In this document: positions 26,463 to 37,773 of the stretch, piece by piece
How the letters are laid out: each line of letters begins with the position of its first letter
Numbering within the stretch: position 1 is the first letter of the stretch
Source of the DNA: Aeromonas tecta
Lineage (GTDB): Bacteria > Pseudomonadota > Gammaproteobacteria > Enterobacterales > Aeromonadaceae
Direction of reading: 5' to 3'
Length of the DNA stretch: 57,407 nucleotides
NCBI RefSeq assembly: GCF_000820185.1
Contig: NZ_CDCA01000029.1
Location: 1-57,407, forward strand
Made by a program: the position numbers and the translations under genes
The notes under the pieces: generated by a model
Seen by the model: the letters and a program-made list of their open reading frames with translations, nothing else
What the model was told of the DNA's origin: nothing
Databases searched by the model: none

Positions 26463-27458
26463 TTACTGCACCGCATAGATCTGGTCGAACACCCCGCCTT
26501 CCTTGAAGTGAGTGCTCTGGATCAGCGGCCACTCACCGAAGGTCTTCACCACATTGAGGGAGGTGATTTTCGGGAAGCGGTCGGAGAATTCGGCGAGGAC
26601 CGCCGGGTTGCGCGGGCGCAGGTAGTTGTTGGCGGCAATGCGCTGGCCTTCGTCAGACCACAGGTACTTCAGATAGGCCTCGGCCTCCTTGCGGGAACCC
26701 TGCTTGTCGACGACTTTGTCGACCACTGCCACCGGGAGCTCGGCCACGGCGGTAACGCTGGGGTAGATTACCTCGAAGTTGCCACGGCCGAACTCGCGGG
26801 CGATCATCTCGGCTTCGTTTTCGAAGGTGATCAGCACGTCGCCTATCCGGTTCTGGATGAAGGTGGTGGTAGCCGCGCGGCCACCGGTGTCGAGCACAGG
26901 GACTTGCTTGAACAGCTTGCCGACGAACTCCTTGGCCGCTTTCTCATCGCCCCCCTTCTCCAGTACATAGCCCCAGGCCGACAAATAGGTGTAGCGGCCA
27001 TTACCCGAGGTCTTGGGGTTCGGCACTATTACCTGCACCCCCTCTTTGAGCAAGTCAGGCCAGTCCTTCAAGCCCTTGGGGTTGCCCTTGCGCACGATGA
27101 ACACGGTGGCCGAGGTGAAGGGCGCACTGTTGTCCGGCAGGAGGGTCGCCCAATCTTTCGGTACCAGGCCGCCATGTTCGGCGAGGGCGTTGATGTCGGT
27201 GGCCATGTTCATGGTGATAACGTCGGCGGGCAGGCCCTCGATGACGGCGCGTGCCTGCTTGCTCGAACCGCCGTGGGACATGTGGATCTGCAGCGGCTGA
27301 CCGCCTTCTGCCTGCCAGTGTTTCTGGAAGGCCGCATTGTAGTCCTTGTAGAAGTCACGCATCACGTCGTAGGAGGCGTTGAGCAGGGTGGCAGCCTGGG
27401 CCAGTGGGGCGAGAGCCAGGCCTGCGGCGAGCAGGGTGGCGGGCAGTAGTCGTTTCAT
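26463..27458 (-). CDS. sbp: Periplasmic sulfate-binding protein
   Basis: A 331-residue periplasmic protein with a signal peptide cut after AQA (residue 22). The mature start ATLLNASYDVMRDFYKDYN, the ligand-loop region MSHGGSSKQARAV and PNPKTSGNGRYTYLSAWGY are typical of the Sbp/CysP family that feeds the CysTWA sulfate/thiosulfate ABC transporter. Sbp and CysP are hard to tell apart by eye; Sbp fits slightly better. No transporter genes are next to it, as in many bacteria. The ATG at 27458 begins the signal peptide. Confidence 0.85.
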   Translation of the reverse strand: MKRLLPATLLAAGLALAPLAQAATLLNASYDVMRDFYKDYNAAFQKHWQAEGGQPLQIHMSHGGSSKQARAVIEGLPADVITMNMATDINALAEHGGLVPKDWATLLPDNSAPFTSATVFIVRKGNPKGLKDWPDLLKEGVQVIVPNPKTSGNGRYTYLSAWGYVLEKGGDEKAAKEFVGKLFKQVPVLDTGGRAATTTFIQNRIGDVLITFENEAEMIAREFGRGNFEVIYPSVTAVAELPVAVVDKVVDKQGSRKEAEAYLKYLWSDEGQRIAANNYLRPRNPAVLAEFSDRFPKITSLNVVKTFGEWPLIQSTHFKEGGVFDQIYAVQ

Positions 27459-27803
27459 TGCACGTCCTTGGAATGAGAGTCGAGTGACCAACTATAAGAG
27501 CCCTCCATTTATTCTTTGAAAGAATAATTAGTTCGCAGCTTATGCGATTTGTGACATGCATCTGGCTGGGTTCAGTGGACGAGATGGATGGCGGCTAGGA
27601 TCCGGCTACCGGTTTTCACAGATATATGAGGACTGGAGGGCTGACGCATATCATAGATAGCACTTATGCTGGCTTGCCCTTATGTTTGTCGAGCAAACCT
27701 CTATCGTTACAATACGGGTTGGTGCCATCACATATAAAAACAGGGCGAACCCAGTGGTTCGCCCTATTACAGTCATTGCAGAGTGCTTGCGAGAGCGTTA
27801 GCC
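27459..27803. other. Intergenic region between sbp and aheC
   Basis: It holds the sbp promoter region and, near its right end, the aheC terminator. Nothing else is recognisable. Confidence 0.5.
27735..27765 (-). terminator. Terminator of the aheABC operon
   Basis: AGGGCGAACC and GGTTCGCCCT (27742-27751, 27756-27765) pair around CAGT. On the minus strand the stem is followed by TGTTTTTATA. Confidence 0.85.
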
Positions 27804-29207
27804 CTACCCCTCCGGGGTAGCTGGCGCTTCTGCCTGCCAGCCACCGCCGACCGCCTTGTAGAGCGCGACCTGGTTGCTGAGCTGAGCCAGACGAGTGCTG
27901 ATGAGCCCTTGTCTGGCGCTGAACAGGGAGCGCTGGGCATCGAGGCGGGTCAGATAGCTGTCCACCCCCTGCTCGTAGCGGAACTCCGCCAGCTTGAAGT
28001 AGGTCTGGTTCGCATCCACCAGATCCTGCTGGGCCTGCAACTGCTGCTGATAATCGGCCTGAGCGCCCAGAGTATCGGCAACCTCCTTGAAGGCGGTCTG
28101 GATACTCTTCTCGTAACTCGCCACCGCCTGCTTGGTACCCACTTCCGCCACGTCCAGATCGGCAACGCGCTTGCCACCGTCGAAGATGGGCAGATTGATC
28201 TGGGGCATGAAGGTCCAGGTGCCGGTGCCGCCGTCAAACAAACCACTCAGCTGGTTGCTGGCGGTGCCCGCCGTCGCGGTCAGCGAGATGGTCGGGAAGA
28301 AGGCGGCGCGGGCCGCACCGATATTGGCATTGGCCGCCTTCAGGCTGTGCTCCGCCGCCAGAATATCCGGCCGCTGTTGCAGCAGACTGGAGGGAGCGCC
28401 CACCGGAATGGCCGCCAGTTGTACCTCATCCAGGGTCTTGGGTTGCCCTTCCAGCACCGGCACCTCGGTGCCGAGCAGCAGGGCCAGGCCATTTCTATCC
28501 TGTTTCACCTGGCGCTGGTATTGCGCCTGGCTGACACGAGCGTTCTCAAGCGCGGTGCGCCCCTGCGCCAGCTCCATCTCGGAGGCAGCCCCCAGCCGGT
28601 ATTTGTGCTGGGTCAGGGCGTAGCTCTCCTGCTCGGTGGCGAGCGTCGCCTGGCTCAGCGCCAGCAGCTCCTGATCCGCCAGCAGGGTGAAGTAGGCATT
28701 CGCCACCGAAGCAATCAGCGCGATCTGGGTGCTGCGCTGGGTCTCGATTTGCGCCAGATAGTTCTCCAGCGCCTGATCTTTCAGGCTCTGGATCCGGCCA
28801 AACAGGTCCAGCTCATAGGCGGTGATACCGATATCGGCGCCGTACTGGCTGCTGATACGGCCCTGCCCGGTGGCGCTGAGATCGTCGGATCCCTGCTGAC
28901 GGGTGCCGTTGCCACTGGCGGCCAGGGTCGGCAATTGCGCTGCCCGCTGGATCCGGTATCTGGCCTCATAGGCCTCGACATTGAGCGCCGCAAGCCGCAG
29001 ATCCCGGTTGTTGTCCAGCGCCGTACCGATCAGCTTTTGCAGCGCAGGATCGAGGAACTGTTGCTGCCAGGGGGCGGTTTCCCCCTTGGCGGCGAGGTTA
29101 TCCTGCCAGGAGGCGCCTTGCGGCAGCTCGGGGCGTTGGTAATCGGGGGCCATAGAGCAGGCCCCCAGCAGCAACGCCACACTCAAGGCGACCAGGGTCT
29201 TAGTCAT
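27804..29207 (-). CDS. aheC: RND outer-membrane channel lipoprotein (OprM/TolC-like)
   Basis: A 467-residue outer-membrane efflux lipoprotein of the NodT type. The signal peptide ends LLLGAC, followed by MAPDYQRP. Two homologous OEP halves include [20 protein letters not shown] and [15 protein letters not shown]. The ATG lies inside the aheB stop (ATGACTAA, 8-base overlap), implying translational coupling. It forms the outer duct of the AheABC tripartite drug pump. The name follows the Aeromonas hydrophila system. Confidence 0.88.
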   Translation of the reverse strand: MTKTLVALSVALLLGACSMAPDYQRPELPQGASWQDNLAAKGETAPWQQQFLDPALQKLIGTALDNNRDLRLAALNVEAYEARYRIQRAAQLPTLAASGNGTRQQGSDDLSATGQGRISSQYGADIGITAYELDLFGRIQSLKDQALENYLAQIETQRSTQIALIASVANAYFTLLADQELLALSQATLATEQESYALTQHKYRLGAASEMELAQGRTALENARVSQAQYQRQVKQDRNGLALLLGTEVPVLEGQPKTLDEVQLAAIPVGAPSSLLQQRPDILAAEHSLKAANANIGAARAAFFPTISLTATAGTASNQLSGLFDGGTGTWTFMPQINLPIFDGGKRVADLDVAEVGTKQAVASYEKSIQTAFKEVADTLGAQADYQQQLQAQQDLVDANQTYFKLAEFRYEQGVDSYLTRLDAQRSLFSARQGLISTRLAQLSNQVALYKAVGGGWQAEAPATPEG

Positions 29208-32200
29208 GTTTGATCTCCTTGGCATGGGCCACGCGCTCTTCGGCACTCTGGTGCTCGGTGAAGTAACGCATCACCAGCACGAAGAACAGCGGCACGAAGA
29301 AGATGGCCAGCACGGTAGCGGTGATCATCCCCCCCATCACGCCGGTCCCGATGGCGTTTCGGCTACTGGCGCCAGCGCCGGTACTGATCACCAGCGGCAA
29401 GACGCCGAGGATGAAGGCCAGCGAGGTCATCAGGATCGGGCGCAGGCGCTGACGGGAGGCCTCCACCACGGCTTCACTCAGCTTCATCCCCTTGTCGTGC
29501 AACTCCTTGGCAAATTCCACGATGAGGATCGCGTTCTTGGCCGAGAGCCCGATGGTGGTGAGCAAGCCCACCTGGAAGTAGACGTCATTCTCGAGCCCGC
29601 GCATGGTGGCCGCCAGGATGGCGCCCAATACCCCGAGCGGCACGACCAGCATGACCGAGAACGGAATGCTCCAGCTCTCGTACAAGGCGGCCAGACAGAG
29701 GAACACCACCAGCAAGGAGATGGCATACAGGGCAGGCGCCTGAGAGCCGGCCTGACGCTCCTGGAAGGAGAGACCGGTCCACTCGATGCCGATGCCATCC
29801 GGCAGCTGCTTCACCATCTGTTCGATAGCGGCCATGGCATCACCGGTACTCTTGCCGGGCGCCGCTTCACCGACGATCTCCATGGCGGAGACCCCGTTGT
29901 AGCGCTCGAGGCGAGGCGAACCGAAGCTCCATTCCGTGGTCGCGAAGGCGGAGAACGGCACCATCTGGCCCGCACTGTTGCGCACGTACCACAGCTTGAG
30001 ATCTTCCGGGTTCATCCGGAATTGGGCATCCGCCTGCAAGTACACCTTCTTGACCCGACTGCGATCGACGAAGTCGTTCACATAGGACGAGCCCCAGGCC
30101 GCCGACAAGGTGTTGTTGATGTCGGCGATGGAGAGCCCTTGCGCCAGCGCCTTCTCGTAGTCGATCTTGATGTCGAGCTGAGGCGTGTCTTCCATCCCGT
30201 TCGGGCGCACCCGTACCAGGTTGGGATCCTGCGCCGCCATGCCGAGCAGCTGGTTACGGGCCTGCATCAACTTCTCGTGCCCCAGACCACCGCGGTCTTG
30301 CAGGAAGAAGTCAAAACCGGTGGCCGTACCCAATTCCGGGATGGGAGGCAGGTTGAAGGCAAACACCTGGGCTTCCTTGATGCTGAACAGGTAACCCATG
30401 GCGCGGCCTATGATGGCGTTGGCACTGCGCTCCTCGCCCTTACGCTCGCTCCAGTCCTTCAACTTGATGAAGGCCATGCCGCTGTTCTGGCCGCTACCGG
30501 CGAAGCTGAAGCCCGCCACGGTCAGCACGGAGTCGACGTTGTCCTTCTCGGTCTCGAGGAAGTAGTCCCGCATCTCGGCCAGCACCACCTCGGTACGCTC
30601 CTTGGTCGCGCCAACCGGCAGCTGCACCATGGACATGATGACCCCCTGATCCTCTTCCGGCAGGAAGGAGGTGGGCAGTCGCATGAACAGGATGGCCAGT
30701 ACCGCCAACATGGCGACGTAGATGAGGCTGTAACGGGTACCCTGCTTGATCACCTTGCGCACGCCGTTCTGGTAACGGTTGGCGTTGGTGTCGAAGAAGC
30801 GGTTGAACCAGCCAAAGAAGCCGCGCTGGATACCGTGATCGCCCTGCTTGATGGGTTTGAGCAAGGTAGCGCACAGGGCCGGGGTCAGGATCAGCGCCAC
30901 CAGTACCGAGAGCACCATGGCCGAGACGATGGTGAGGGAGAACTGGCGATAGATGGCACCGGTCGAGCCGCCGAAGAAGGCCATGGGTACGAATACGGCG
31001 GACAGCACCAGCGCGATACCCACCAGGGCGCCGGTGATCTGGGTCATCGACTTGCGGGTCGCTTCCAGCGGGGAGAGTCCCTCCTCGCTCATCAACCGCT
31101 CCACGTTCTCCACCACCACGATGGCATCATCCACCAGTAAGCCGATGGCCAGTACCAGACCAAACATGGTCAGGGTATTGATGGAGAAACCGAACGCCGC
31201 CATGACACCGAAGGTCCCGAGCAGCACCACGGGCACCGCGATAGTCGGGATAAGGGTCGCCCGGAAGTTCTGCAAGAACAGATACATGACGCAGAACACC
31301 AGGAAGATGGCCTCCACCAGGGTCTGCACCACTTCCTCGATGGAGATCTTCACAAACGGCGTGGTGTCGTAGGGATAGACGATCTTCATGTTGGCCGGGA
31401 AGTAGTTCGACAGCTCATCCAGCTTGCCGCGAACTTCGTGCGCGGTGTCGAGGGCGTTGGCCCCGGTGGCGAGCTTGATCGCCAGCGCCGCGGTCGCCTG
31501 ACCGTTGTAGAGCGCCGAGGCGTCGTAGTTCTCGCCGGCGAGCTCGACCCGTGCCACGTCTTTGAGCAGCACCTTGGAGCCATCCTGGTTCACCCGCAGC
31601 AGGATGTTGTTGAACTGCTCCGGGGTGGAGAGGCGGGTCTGCCCCATGATGGTGGCGGTGAATTGCTGATCGCTCACCGCAGGAGTGCCACCCAGCTTGC
31701 CGAACGCCACCTGGGCGTTCTGGGCCTTGATGGCGGCCTGGATATCACCAGGGGTCATCTGTACCCGGTTGAGTTTGTGCGGATCCAGCCAGACGCGCAT
31801 GGAGTACTGGCTGCCGAACAGGGTGATATCACCCACCCCGTCCAGACGGCTGAGGGGCTCCTTGATGTTGCTCACTACGTAGTCGGCGAGGTCATCGTTG
31901 GTCATGGTGCCATCACTGGAGATGAAGGCGGCCACCATCAGGAAGCTGCTAGAGGTCTTCTGAACCCGGACACCCTGCTGCTGTACCTCTTGCGGCAAGA
32001 GCGACATCGCTTGCTGCAGCTTGTTTTGCACCTGCACCTGGGCAATATCGGGATCGGTACCCGGCTTGAAGGTGAGGGTCACACTGACATTACCGGACGA
32101 ATCCGACTGAGCGGACATGTAGAGCAGGTGATCCAGCCCTGTCATGTTCTGTTCGATGATCTGGGTCACCGAGTCTTCCACCGTCTTGGCGGAGGCGCCC

Positions 32201-32349
32201 GGATAGCTGGCGGAGATGCCAACGGCGGGCGGGGCTATGGTCGGGTACTGGGCCACCGGCAAGCCGATGATCGCCATGGTCCCGGCCAGCATGATCACCA
32301 GGGCAATCACCCAGGCAAAAATGGGTCTGTCTATGAAAAAACGTGCCAT
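29200..32349 (-). CDS. aheB: RND multidrug efflux transporter
   Basis: A 1049-residue inner-membrane pump, full length for the AcrB/MexB family. The start [20 protein letters not shown] is typical. The proton-relay aspartate pair is in [17 protein letters not shown], and the second helical bundle ends with [13 protein letters not shown]. It exports drugs, dyes and bile-type compounds with proton motive force, working with AheA and AheC. It starts 17 bases after aheA. Confidence 0.95.
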   Translation of the reverse strand: MARFFIDRPIFAWVIALVIMLAGTMAIIGLPVAQYPTIAPPAVGISASYPGASAKTVEDSVTQIIEQNMTGLDHLLYMSAQSDSSGNVSVTLTFKPGTDPDIAQVQVQNKLQQAMSLLPQEVQQQGVRVQKTSSSFLMVAAFISSDGTMTNDDLADYVVSNIKEPLSRLDGVGDITLFGSQYSMRVWLDPHKLNRVQMTPGDIQAAIKAQNAQVAFGKLGGTPAVSDQQFTATIMGQTRLSTPEQFNNILLRVNQDGSKVLLKDVARVELAGENYDASALYNGQATAALAIKLATGANALDTAHEVRGKLDELSNYFPANMKIVYPYDTTPFVKISIEEVVQTLVEAIFLVFCVMYLFLQNFRATLIPTIAVPVVLLGTFGVMAAFGFSINTLTMFGLVLAIGLLVDDAIVVVENVERLMSEEGLSPLEATRKSMTQITGALVGIALVLSAVFVPMAFFGGSTGAIYRQFSLTIVSAMVLSVLVALILTPALCATLLKPIKQGDHGIQRGFFGWFNRFFDTNANRYQNGVRKVIKQGTRYSLIYVAMLAVLAILFMRLPTSFLPEEDQGVIMSMVQLPVGATKERTEVVLAEMRDYFLETEKDNVDSVLTVAGFSFAGSGQNSGMAFIKLKDWSERKGEERSANAIIGRAMGYLFSIKEAQVFAFNLPPIPELGTATGFDFFLQDRGGLGHEKLMQARNQLLGMAAQDPNLVRVRPNGMEDTPQLDIKIDYEKALAQGLSIADINNTLSAAWGSSYVNDFVDRSRVKKVYLQADAQFRMNPEDLKLWYVRNSAGQMVPFSAFATTEWSFGSPRLERYNGVSAMEIVGEAAPGKSTGDAMAAIEQMVKQLPDGIGIEWTGLSFQERQAGSQAPALYAISLLVVFLCLAALYESWSIPFSVMLVVPLGVLGAILAATMRGLENDVYFQVGLLTTIGLSAKNAILIVEFAKELHDKGMKLSEAVVEASRQRLRPILMTSLAFILGVLPLVISTGAGASSRNAIGTGVMGGMITATVLAIFFVPLFFVLVMRYFTEHQSAEERVAHAKEIKHD

Positions 32350-32366
32350 GAGGCGACTACTCCATA

Positions 32367-33557
32367 CTACTTGTTGACCGGGGTCTGCTCAGCTTGGGTG
32401 GTGGCGGTGTTGCTGGCGCGTTCAGCGGGCGCAACCACAGCCCCGGGTTTCACTTTCTGCAGACCGGCCACGATCACCTTCTCGCCGGAATTGAGACCGG
32501 ACTCCACCACCCAGCTGTCGCCGACGACGCGGCCGAGTTGCACTTCCCGCAGCTCGACCTTATTGTCCGCGGTCACCACCATGACGGTGGCGCCGCCTTT
32601 GGGGGTGCGGGTCACGGCGGTTTGCGGCACCAGCAGCCCTTCGGGGCGTTCGCCCTCTTGCAGGGTGGCGCGCATGAACATGCCCGGCAGCAACAGATCA
32701 TGAGGGTTCGGCACCAGGACCCGCAGGGTCACCATGCCGGTGGTCTCATCCACGGTCACGTCGGAGAACTGCAGGGAGCCCTGTTCGCCATAGGTGCTGC
32801 CATCTTCGAGCTGGAAGCTGACCTTGGCGCCATCCTGCTGGCCCTGGGTCAGCTGACCGGCGGCCACTTCACGCTTGAGGCGCAGCAGATCGGCAGTAGA
32901 CTGGCGCACATCCACGTACATGGGATCGAGCTGCTGAATGGAGGTGAGGCTGGCGGCCTGCTGGGCGGTGACCAGGGCACCCTCGGTCACGGCAGACTTG
33001 CCGATGCGACCGCTGATGGGGGCGGTGATGCGGGTGTAAGCCAGGTTGATGTTGGCGCTCTGCAGTGCGGCTTTGGCGGCCCCGATCTCGGCGACTTGCT
33101 GCTTCCAGGCGGCGTCGGCGTCATCATATTCCTGACGACTGATGGCCTTGACCTTCACCAGCTCGGCATAACGCTGGGCCTTGAGGCGGGCGCTGCGCTC
33201 GTTGGCTTCGGCCTTGGCGAGGTTGGCCTTGGCACTGGCGACGGCAGCCTGATAGACGGCGGGATCGATCTGGTACAGCAGCTGGCCGGCTTTGACGTCA
33301 CTGCCTTCAGTGAACAGGCGCTTGAGGATGATGCCGTTCACCTGAGGACGCACTTCGGCGACCCGGCGAGGGGCGGTACGGCCGGTGAGCTCGGACATGA
33401 GTTGCAGCGGGCCTGCGTGCAGTGTGACCACGTCCACGGCGGCAGGCGGCATCTCGCCCGCGCCCTGTTGGGCCTCTCCTTTTTCACCACAGCCAGCCAG
33501 CAGGCCGCTTGCCAATAAGGCAAGGCCAACTGAACGTGCGAGAATATGTTTATGCAT
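32367..33557 (-). CDS. aheA: RND periplasmic adaptor lipoprotein
   Basis: A 396-residue membrane-fusion protein. The lipobox LLAGC places the lipidated cysteine at residue 23. A lipoyl/hairpin region (about 60-200, [40 protein letters not shown]) and beta-barrel domains follow. It bridges AheB and AheC. The ATG at 33557 starts the signal peptide; the open frame to 33854 runs through the operator and is not coding. Confidence 0.92.
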   Translation of the reverse strand: MHKHILARSVGLALLASGLLAGCGEKGEAQQGAGEMPPAAVDVVTLHAGPLQLMSELTGRTAPRRVAEVRPQVNGIILKRLFTEGSDVKAGQLLYQIDPAVYQAAVASAKANLAKAEANERSARLKAQRYAELVKVKAISRQEYDDADAAWKQQVAEIGAAKAALQSANINLAYTRITAPISGRIGKSAVTEGALVTAQQAASLTSIQQLDPMYVDVRQSTADLLRLKREVAAGQLTQGQQDGAKVSFQLEDGSTYGEQGSLQFSDVTVDETTGMVTLRVLVPNPHDLLLPGMFMRATLQEGERPEGLLVPQTAVTRTPKGGATVMVVTADNKVELREVQLGRVVGDSWVVESGLNSGEKVIVAGLQKVKPGAVVAPAERASNTATTQAEQTPVNK

Positions 33558-33651
33558 GGAGTTTCTGAGCCTCTGTTTCAAACAAAAAAAAACGACAAAA
33601 CCACAGGGTTTATAGGGCCCCTGTTGGTAAAACTGCGAAGATGAGGCAATA

Positions 33652-33675
33652 TACATACATTCATAAATGTATGTA
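33652..33675. promoter_or_regulatory. AcrR-type operator between aheA and its regulator
   Basis: A perfect inverted repeat: TACATACATT, four bases CATA, AATGTATGTA. The two arms are identical to those of the E. coli AcrR operator as I remember it. It lies 95 bases upstream of aheA and 37 bases upstream of the TetR-family gene, so it can repress both. Confidence 0.9.
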
Positions 33676-33711
33676 AGTAACTTTTTCCCCCTTTTAACAG
33701 GTACAGATCCG

Positions 33712-34353
33712 ATGGCCAGAAGAACCAAAGAAGAAGCGCAGCAGACCCGCTGCCACATCATGAGCACGGCCCTGAATCTGTTCTGCAAACACGGCTTGGC
33801 CAAGACCAGCCTGACCGACATTGCCAATGCCGCCGAACTGACGCGCGGCGCCATTTATTGGCACTTCAAGAATAAAGAAGAGCTCTTTACCTCCCTGTGG
33901 GAAGAGCTGTGCGAGCCGCTCTCCCACCAGCTCGACGCCTGCGTCGATGAGCAAGAGCCGGATCCTCTTGGCAAACTGCGCGCCTTCTTGCGGGAAGTCA
34001 TGATGAAGATCAGCGCCCACCCCGCTCATCAACAGATGTTCACCATCATGTTCAACCTGGAGTCCTTGGAAGGAGAGGCCGTCTCCCTGCGCGATCACAT
34101 GCGCCGCCAATCGGTCAACTTCTTCCAGGACTTGGAAACTACCCTGGCCAATGCGGTGCGTCGCGGCCAGTTGCCAGAGGGGCTCAACTTGCGCCGCGCC
34201 GCCACCCTGCTGCACTGCACCCTGGATGGCTACATCATCAACTGGCTGCACTTTCCGGATCGTATCGATCTGGTCCAGGAGGCCGACTTCCTGCTCGATA
34301 CCCTGCTCGGCCTGCTCGCCCAGCCGCAACCCTCTCTCCTGCTTCGCCCCTGA
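33712..34353 (+). CDS. aheR: TetR-family repressor of the AheABC pump (AcrR-like)
   Basis: A 213-residue repressor. The N-terminal helix-turn-helix (KTSLTDIANAAELTRGAIYW, HFKNKEELF) is AcrR-like, and the C-terminal ligand domain contains QQMFTIMFNLESLEGE and LHCTLDGYIINWL. Transcribed divergently from aheABC across a perfect AcrR-type operator. The ATG at 33712 (MARRTKEEAQQTR) matches AcrR. It probably represses the pump and itself, released by drugs or fatty-acid-like ligands. Confidence 0.92.
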   Translation: MARRTKEEAQQTRCHIMSTALNLFCKHGLAKTSLTDIANAAELTRGAIYWHFKNKEELFTSLWEELCEPLSHQLDACVDEQEPDPLGKLRAFLREVMMKISAHPAHQQMFTIMFNLESLEGEAVSLRDHMRRQSVNFFQDLETTLANAVRRGQLPEGLNLRRAATLLHCTLDGYIINWLHFPDRIDLVQEADFLLDTLLGLLAQPQPSLLLRP

Positions 34354-34461
34354 TCACCGCCGGACACTCGCCTCACCCGGTGCCACTCCGGGTTCTGGCA
34401 ACTGATCGCGGGCATGAAGTTCAGGCGCCAAATCTGCTAGAGTAGCCGCCCCCGATCCGAG

Positions 34462-35154
34462 ATGACCCCTATGCCACATTCACCATCCCCTGCCCCCGAT
34501 ATCAACATTGCAGCCCATTCGGCGCCGCGCCCTGCCCTCAGCGGCCAGGCGCATGCCCCCTTCCTTACTCGCTTGAAGGCGGGTGCGCATCTGCTGGAGG
34601 CCGGTTGTGGTGGGGGGGAGGATCTGCATCATTTTCGGGAGCTAGGATTCGTGGTCACCGCGTTTGATGCCAGTCTGAGCCAGGCCAGGGCGGCCTCGCG
34701 CCTGTGCAGCCAGCCGGTGCGGGTGTGCCGCTTTGAGCAGATGCACAACGTGCTGCCCTTCGACGGCATCTGGGCCAGCGCCTCCCTGCCCTGCCTCGCC
34801 GAGGCTGAGCTGGCCCCCGTGCTGGCGCACCTCGCCGGCCTGCTCAGGCCACAGGGGCCGCTCTACTGCTCCTTTCCTCTTCTGGGTGGGCAGCAATGTC
34901 ATGACCAGCCGCTACAAGACGACGTGCCTGCGCGCGACGAGTATCCCCTGCGCACCCGGCTCGACGAGGCGCACCTGGCCGCGCTCATCGCGCCACTGCC
35001 CCTGGCGTTGCAGCAGTGCTGGCACAGCGATGACGGCGTGCAGGGTCGCTGGCTGCATGCCCTGCTGATCCGCGACGCCAATCCCGCCACAATTAATCAA
35101 TATCGCGGCCGTCGCTCCAGGCAGGGCGCCCGGCGCGATTCAGCATCCAGATAA
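34462..35154 (+). CDS. Class I SAM-dependent methyltransferase
   Basis: A 230-residue cytoplasmic enzyme. Motif I LLEAGCGGGEDLHHFRELGF binds S-adenosylmethionine, followed by VTAFDASLSQA and FDGIWASASLPCL. The length and the double-ligand pattern resemble small methyltransferases of the TehB/UbiE-like superfamily. The substrate cannot be read. An alternative ATG lies at 34471. The last 25 residues (RGRRSRQGARRDSASR) are basic and low-complexity. Confidence 0.75.
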   Translation: MTPMPHSPSPAPDINIAAHSAPRPALSGQAHAPFLTRLKAGAHLLEAGCGGGEDLHHFRELGFVVTAFDASLSQARAASRLCSQPVRVCRFEQMHNVLPFDGIWASASLPCLAEAELAPVLAHLAGLLRPQGPLYCSFPLLGGQQCHDQPLQDDVPARDEYPLRTRLDEAHLAALIAPLPLALQQCWHSDDGVQGRWLHALLIRDANPATINQYRGRRSRQGARRDSASR

Positions 35155-35271
35155 CAATATTTAACTCTGAGTTAACCAGCCATTGGCAGACAAGATGCGG
35201 TGTTTGTGTTAAAAAGCGGCAGCAAAATAAAGATTAAATAACAAAACAGACACCAACACCTGGATTTTCTT

Positions 35272-36450
35272 ATGAAACTTGTCCTTAAACTGATTGCCGG
35301 CATCCTCGCCGGTCTCCTGCTCGGTCTCTACGCCCCTGAATGGGTCGCACGCGTGCTGTTTACGGCCAAGACAGTCATCGGTCAGCTGATCACCTTCACC
35401 ATCCCGCTCATCATCCTGTTCTTCATCATGAGCGGCATCGCCAGCCTGCCGAAGAACTCCGGCAAGCTGCTGGGCAAGACGGTGGCGCTCTCCTACTGCT
35501 CCACCATACTGGCGGGCCTGTTCGCCTTCACCGTGGCCAGCAATCTGATCCCGATGCTGACCACAGCCGCCGAACCCAGCGCCGAGGCGGCCATCAAGCT
35601 CAGCTCCTACGTCAACCTGGAGATTCCGCCGCTGTTCGGGGTGATGTCGGCCCTGGCCGCCGCCTTCGTGTTTGGCATCGGCATCAGCGCCACCCAGGCC
35701 ACCGACCTGCGCCGGGTCGCCGATCAGGGCCGTGACATCATCGACCGCCTGCTGGCCAAGGTGATCATCCCGCTGCTGCCGTTCTACATCGCCGGGGTCT
35801 TCGTCGAGATGACGGTGGAAGGCACCGTCTTCGCCACCCTGAAGACCTTCGGGGTGGTGCTGGTGATGGCCATCGCCATGCACTGGCTCTGGCTCAGCGT
35901 GCTGTTCGTCGGTACCGGGCTGGCGCTGGGTCGCTCACCCACCATGCTCATCAAGAACATGCTGCCGGCCTACTTCACCGCCCTTGGCACCATGTCCAGC
36001 GCCGCCACCATCCCGGTCGCCCTCAAGGCCAGCAAGAACAACGGGGTGAGCGAGGGTATCGCCAACTTCACCGTGCCGCTGTGCGCCACCATCCACCTGT
36101 GCGGCTCCACCATCACCCTGGTGACCTGCGCCACCGCTGTCATGTTCCTGTCCGAGCACCTGGCCATACCTGGCCTCTCCACCATGCTGCCCTTCATCAT
36201 GATGCTGGGCGTCATCATGATAGCGGCGCCGGGCGCCCCCGGTGGCGGCGTCATGTCGGCGTTGGGGCTGCTCACCTCCATGCTCGGTTTCGGTGAGGCC
36301 TCCATCGCCCTGATGATCGCCCTCTACCTGGCGCAAGACAGCTTCGGCACCGCCTGCAACGTCACCGGCGATGGCGTCATCGCGCTCTGGGCCGATCGCT
36401 TCGCCAAGGGCGAGGAGAGCCTGCCAGCCGCCGAGCAAGAAGCCGCCTGA
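35272..36450 (+). CDS. Dicarboxylate/amino acid:cation symporter (DAACS family)
   Basis: A 392-residue inner-membrane carrier of the DctA/GltP family with about eight membrane helices and two hairpins. The family marks are MLPAYFTALGTMSSAATIPV (serine-rich hairpin), LCATIHLCGSTITLV, GAPGGGVMSALGL and AQDSFGTACNVTGDG. It takes up C4-dicarboxylate or glutamate with Na+ or H+. Substrate choice is not clear from sequence. A strong terminator follows. Confidence 0.9.
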   Translation: MKLVLKLIAGILAGLLLGLYAPEWVARVLFTAKTVIGQLITFTIPLIILFFIMSGIASLPKNSGKLLGKTVALSYCSTILAGLFAFTVASNLIPMLTTAAEPSAEAAIKLSSYVNLEIPPLFGVMSALAAAFVFGIGISATQATDLRRVADQGRDIIDRLLAKVIIPLLPFYIAGVFVEMTVEGTVFATLKTFGVVLVMAIAMHWLWLSVLFVGTGLALGRSPTMLIKNMLPAYFTALGTMSSAATIPVALKASKNNGVSEGIANFTVPLCATIHLCGSTITLVTCATAVMFLSEHLAIPGLSTMLPFIMMLGVIMIAAPGAPGGGVMSALGLLTSMLGFGEASIALMIALYLAQDSFGTACNVTGDGVIALWADRFAKGEESLPAAEQEAA

Positions 36451-36477
36451 TGGTTTGATTGCCAGCCAATAAAAAAA

Positions 36478-36502
36478 CGGGAGCCAGTGGCTCCCGTTTT
36501 TT
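36478..36502. terminator. Bidirectional terminator
   Basis: CGGGAGCC and GGCTCCCG around AGT, with A tract before and T tract after. It serves the symporter (plus) and the VOC gene (minus). Confidence 0.92.
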
Positions 36503-36872
36503 ATGAGGGGTTTTCTTCCGGTGGCAACGGCTCGGTAAAGACCAGCCGGTTACCGAAGGGATCCCGCACCGTTAGCTCGCGGCAGCTCCAGGGCATGGTC
36601 TCGATGGCAGGCCTGGCATTCGGATACCCCTTGGCCCGCCACTCCGCAAACAGGGCATCGAGCTTGTCGGTGGATAGGCGCAGGGCCGCCCCGGGGCAGG
36701 CATCCCCATGGTGCTCGGAGAGGTGGATAATCCAGTCCCCCCGCGAGATCTGCAGGTAGAGCGGCATGTTCGGGCCGAACCTGTGCTCCCAGTCGATGAC
36801 AAACCCCAGGTAATCGAGGTAGAAGCCTCTGAGTTTGGCCTCATCAAAACTGCGTAAAATAGGCACTATCAC
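36501..36872 (-). CDS. VOC/glyoxalase-superfamily protein
   Basis: A 123-residue protein of the bleomycin-resistance/glyoxalase fold (PILRSFDEAKLRGFYLDYLG, IIHLSEHHGDACPG, ELTVRDPFGNRLVFTEPL). It starts with GTG (36872) preceded by AAGGGG, 28 bases after tesB on the same strand, so probably an operon partner. Many such genes are annotated as bleomycin-resistance-like, but drug binding is unproven here. Confidence 0.78.
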   Translation of the reverse strand: MIVPILRSFDEAKLRGFYLDYLGFVIDWEHRFGPNMPLYLQISRGDWIIHLSEHHGDACPGAALRLSTDKLDALFAEWRAKGYPNARPAIETMPWSCRELTVRDPFGNRLVFTEPLPPEENPS

Positions 36873-36900
36873 AGGATCACCCCTTGGCCATTTGGCCTGC

Positions 36901-37773
36901 TCATGGGTTGCTGCCCCGCCGACGGATCACCCCTTCCTGCGCGGTGCTGGCCACCAACACCCCATCACGGGTGAAGAACTGGCCGCGTACCAGGCCACGG
37001 CCACCGCTGGCGCTCGGGCTGTCCACCACGTAGAGCAGCCAGTCATCCAGCCGGAAGTCCCGGTGGAACCACATGGAATGATCGATGGTCGCCACCTGCA
37101 TATCCGGCTCCCAGTAAGAGACGCCGTGGGGCTGCAGGGCGGCGAACAGGAAGTGGAAATCGGAGGCATAGGCCAGCAGGTACTTGTGCACCCGCTGATC
37201 GTCCGGCATCTGGCCATTGGCCTTGAACCAGACGTGGCGCACCGGTTCGTGCACATCCGGCCGGATCGGATCGACCAGGGTCACGGGGCGAATCTCGAGC
37301 GGCTTCTCGCACATGATCTTGTCGCGCAGGGCCGGCGGGATCTGATGCTCATAGGGCCGCACCAGCTCCAGCTCGCTCTTGAGCAGCTCGGGCGGGGTGA
37401 TGCCCTCAGGCATGGCGGCCTGATGTTCGAAACCCGGGGCTTCGACCTGGAAGGAGGCGTTGAGGTAGAAGATGGGCTTGCCGTTCTGGATCGCCTTGAC
37501 CCGGCGGGTGGAGACGGTCTGACCGTCGCGGATATTCTCCACGTCGTAGATGATGGGTCTGTTGGCATCACCGGGGCGCAGGAAGTAGGAGTGGAAACTG
37601 TGCACCTGGCGGTCGCTGGCCACCGTCTGCTTGGCGGCTGACAAGGCCTGCCCCATTACCTGTCCGCCAAACACGGCCCGCAGACCGAGATCCTGGCTCT
37701 GACCCCGAAACAGGCCCTCCTCGATTTTTTCCAGCGCCAGCAACGCCAGCAGCTCATCTAGTACCTTGCTCAT
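36901..37773 (-). CDS. tesB: Acyl-CoA thioesterase II
   Basis: A 290-residue double-hotdog thioesterase that hydrolyses acyl-CoA. The N-terminal part has [20 protein letters not shown]. The catalytic region carries the aspartate in [10 protein letters not shown], serine/threonine in [16 protein letters not shown] and glutamine in [13 protein letters not shown], as in E. coli TesB. GGAGA precedes the ATG at 37773. Length is near the E. coli protein. Confidence 0.92.
   Translation of the reverse strand: MSKVLDELLALLALEKIEEGLFRGQSQDLGLRAVFGGQVMGQALSAAKQTVASDRQVHSFHSYFLRPGDANRPIIYDVENIRDGQTVSTRRVKAIQNGKPIFYLNASFQVEAPGFEHQAAMPEGITPPELLKSELELVRPYEHQIPPALRDKIMCEKPLEIRPVTLVDPIRPDVHEPVRHVWFKANGQMPDDQRVHKYLLAYASDFHFLFAALQPHGVSYWEPDMQVATIDHSMWFHRDFRLDDWLLYVVDSPSASGGRGLVRGQFFTRDGVLVASTAQEGVIRRRGSNP

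Noticed and set aside
33558..33854. N-terminal extension of aheA
   Set aside because: It runs through the AcrR-type operator and into the divergent regulator; the signal peptide begins at 33557.
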